From: Halocatena pleomorpha
Lineage (GTDB): Archaea; Halobacteriota; Halobacteria; Halobacteriales; Haloarculaceae
DNA: 64,000 nucleotides
Reading direction: 5' to 3'
Assembly: GCF_003862495.1 (NCBI RefSeq)
Contig: NZ_RRCH01000022.1
Location: 97,766-161,765 of the forward strand
Part shown: one piece after another, positions 63,903-64,000 of the stretch
Layout: each line of letters starts with the position of its first letter
Position numbering within the stretch: position 1 is the first letter of the stretch
Notes under the pieces: model-generated
Told to the model about the DNA's origin: nothing
Databases searched by the model: none
Seen by the model: only the letters and a program-made list of their open reading frames with translations
Position numbers and translations under genes: made by a program

Positions 63903-64000
63903 CTAGGTGGCAGCATCGTCTTGGCTGTCTTGTGGAGCGGTCAAAGGCTCCCCATCCTCAGCCGAGTCATCGCTATTCGTGTCTTCTCTGGAACATGTCT
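63903..64000 (-). CDS. tnpB: TnpB RNA-guided nuclease/IS605 accessory protein, C-terminal end
   Basis: The last 31 codons of a minus-strand frame (TCSREDTNSDDSAEDGEPLT, then APQDSQDDAAT and TAG at 63903-63905). The acidic, Ser/Asp-rich tail and the IS605-type right end behind it are typical of haloarchaeal TnpB. The catalytic RuvC part is off the edge, so activity cannot be judged. Confidence 0.55.
   Translation of the reverse strand, partial: TCSREDTNSDDSAEDGEPLTAPQDSQDDAAT

Larger units (their letters stand above)
63798..64000 (-). mobile_element. IS200/IS605-type element, right end (partial)
   Basis: Minus-strand sequence after the tnpB stop ends in GGGAGGAGGTCAA, with TCAA at 63798-63801 as the putative right-end cleavage tetranucleotide and a degenerate C/G-rich hairpin (63808-63827). 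This matches right ends of haloarchaeal IS1341-type elements. The left end is outside the window. Confidence 0.6.

Overview
The window comes from a haloarchaeon (class Halobacteria). The proteins are acidic, TATA boxes sit about 27 bases upstream of leaderless starts, and the gene set is archaeal: 20S proteasome beta subunit, transcription factor S, EF-1alpha, archaeal TruB/Cbf5-type pseudouridine synthase, ThiD-ThiN, FolC-FolP fusion and Bat-type regulators. The sequence is moderately GC-rich and GATC-dense, and I could not name the species.

Layout. 1-2536: most of a large PAS/GAF/Bat-family sensor, running off the left edge. 2641-5901: two GT4 glycosyltransferases and a PhoU-like regulator. 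6011-8775: NAD kinase-like protein, CinA-like protein and a Bat-HTH regulator. 8937-14795: cytochrome P450, ArgS and a FolC-FolP fusion. 14832-22226: a surface-glycan neighbourhood with an arylsulfotransferase-like propeller, a YbhN-type flippase-like protein, a zinc-ribbon TackOD1-like protein, two glycosyltransferases and a Wzx/MATE-type flippase. 22277-24672: AIR-synthase-like protein and ThiD-ThiN, overlapping by ATGA. 24954-28517: a giant protein of about 28 HEAT repeats. 28567-32065: PsmB, a small membrane protein, a DUF555 protein, an HTH-CBS protein and PurM. 32093-37881: membrane protease, TraB, CNNM/CorC-like protein, a redox pair, Sua5 and a Cas4-like protein. 37940-48311: Cmi4-like protein, an intergenic palindromic repeat, a Bat-HTH regulator, an Hdr/Etf-type Fe-S membrane protein, two divergent sulfurtransferases, an isolated EF-1alpha gene and a glutamate dehydrogenase operon. 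48544-55357: assorted metabolism, including an SRAP protein, ornithine cyclodeaminase/LOR-SDH family, a ZIP-like transporter, transcription factor S and a GHMP kinase. 55445-57982: Trk potassium uptake operon. 58021-62384: methyltransferase, adenylate kinase, DUF106/YidC-like insertase, cytidylate kinase, TruB and tRNA-Pro(GGG).

The right end, beyond tRNA-Pro, is an accessory region. It holds a solitary CRISPR repeat immediately after a TATA box, a candidate structured RNA plus a small zinc-finger gene, and a four-repeat mini-CRISPR array whose last repeat is degenerate. The array is preceded by a leader-like segment containing an 11-bp inverted repeat and a TTCGTGGAC motif shared with the solitary repeat. 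At the edge is the 3' end of an IS200/IS605-type tnpB gene with its right-end/omega-RNA-like region. No cas operon is in the window; the only Cas-related gene is a lone Cas4-like ORF 25 kb away.

The least explained items are the mini-CRISPR/solitary-repeat locus, the giant HEAT protein, the surface-glycan cluster and the isolated EF-1alpha gene. Functional names rest on sequence motifs and remembered family resemblance; no database search was run.
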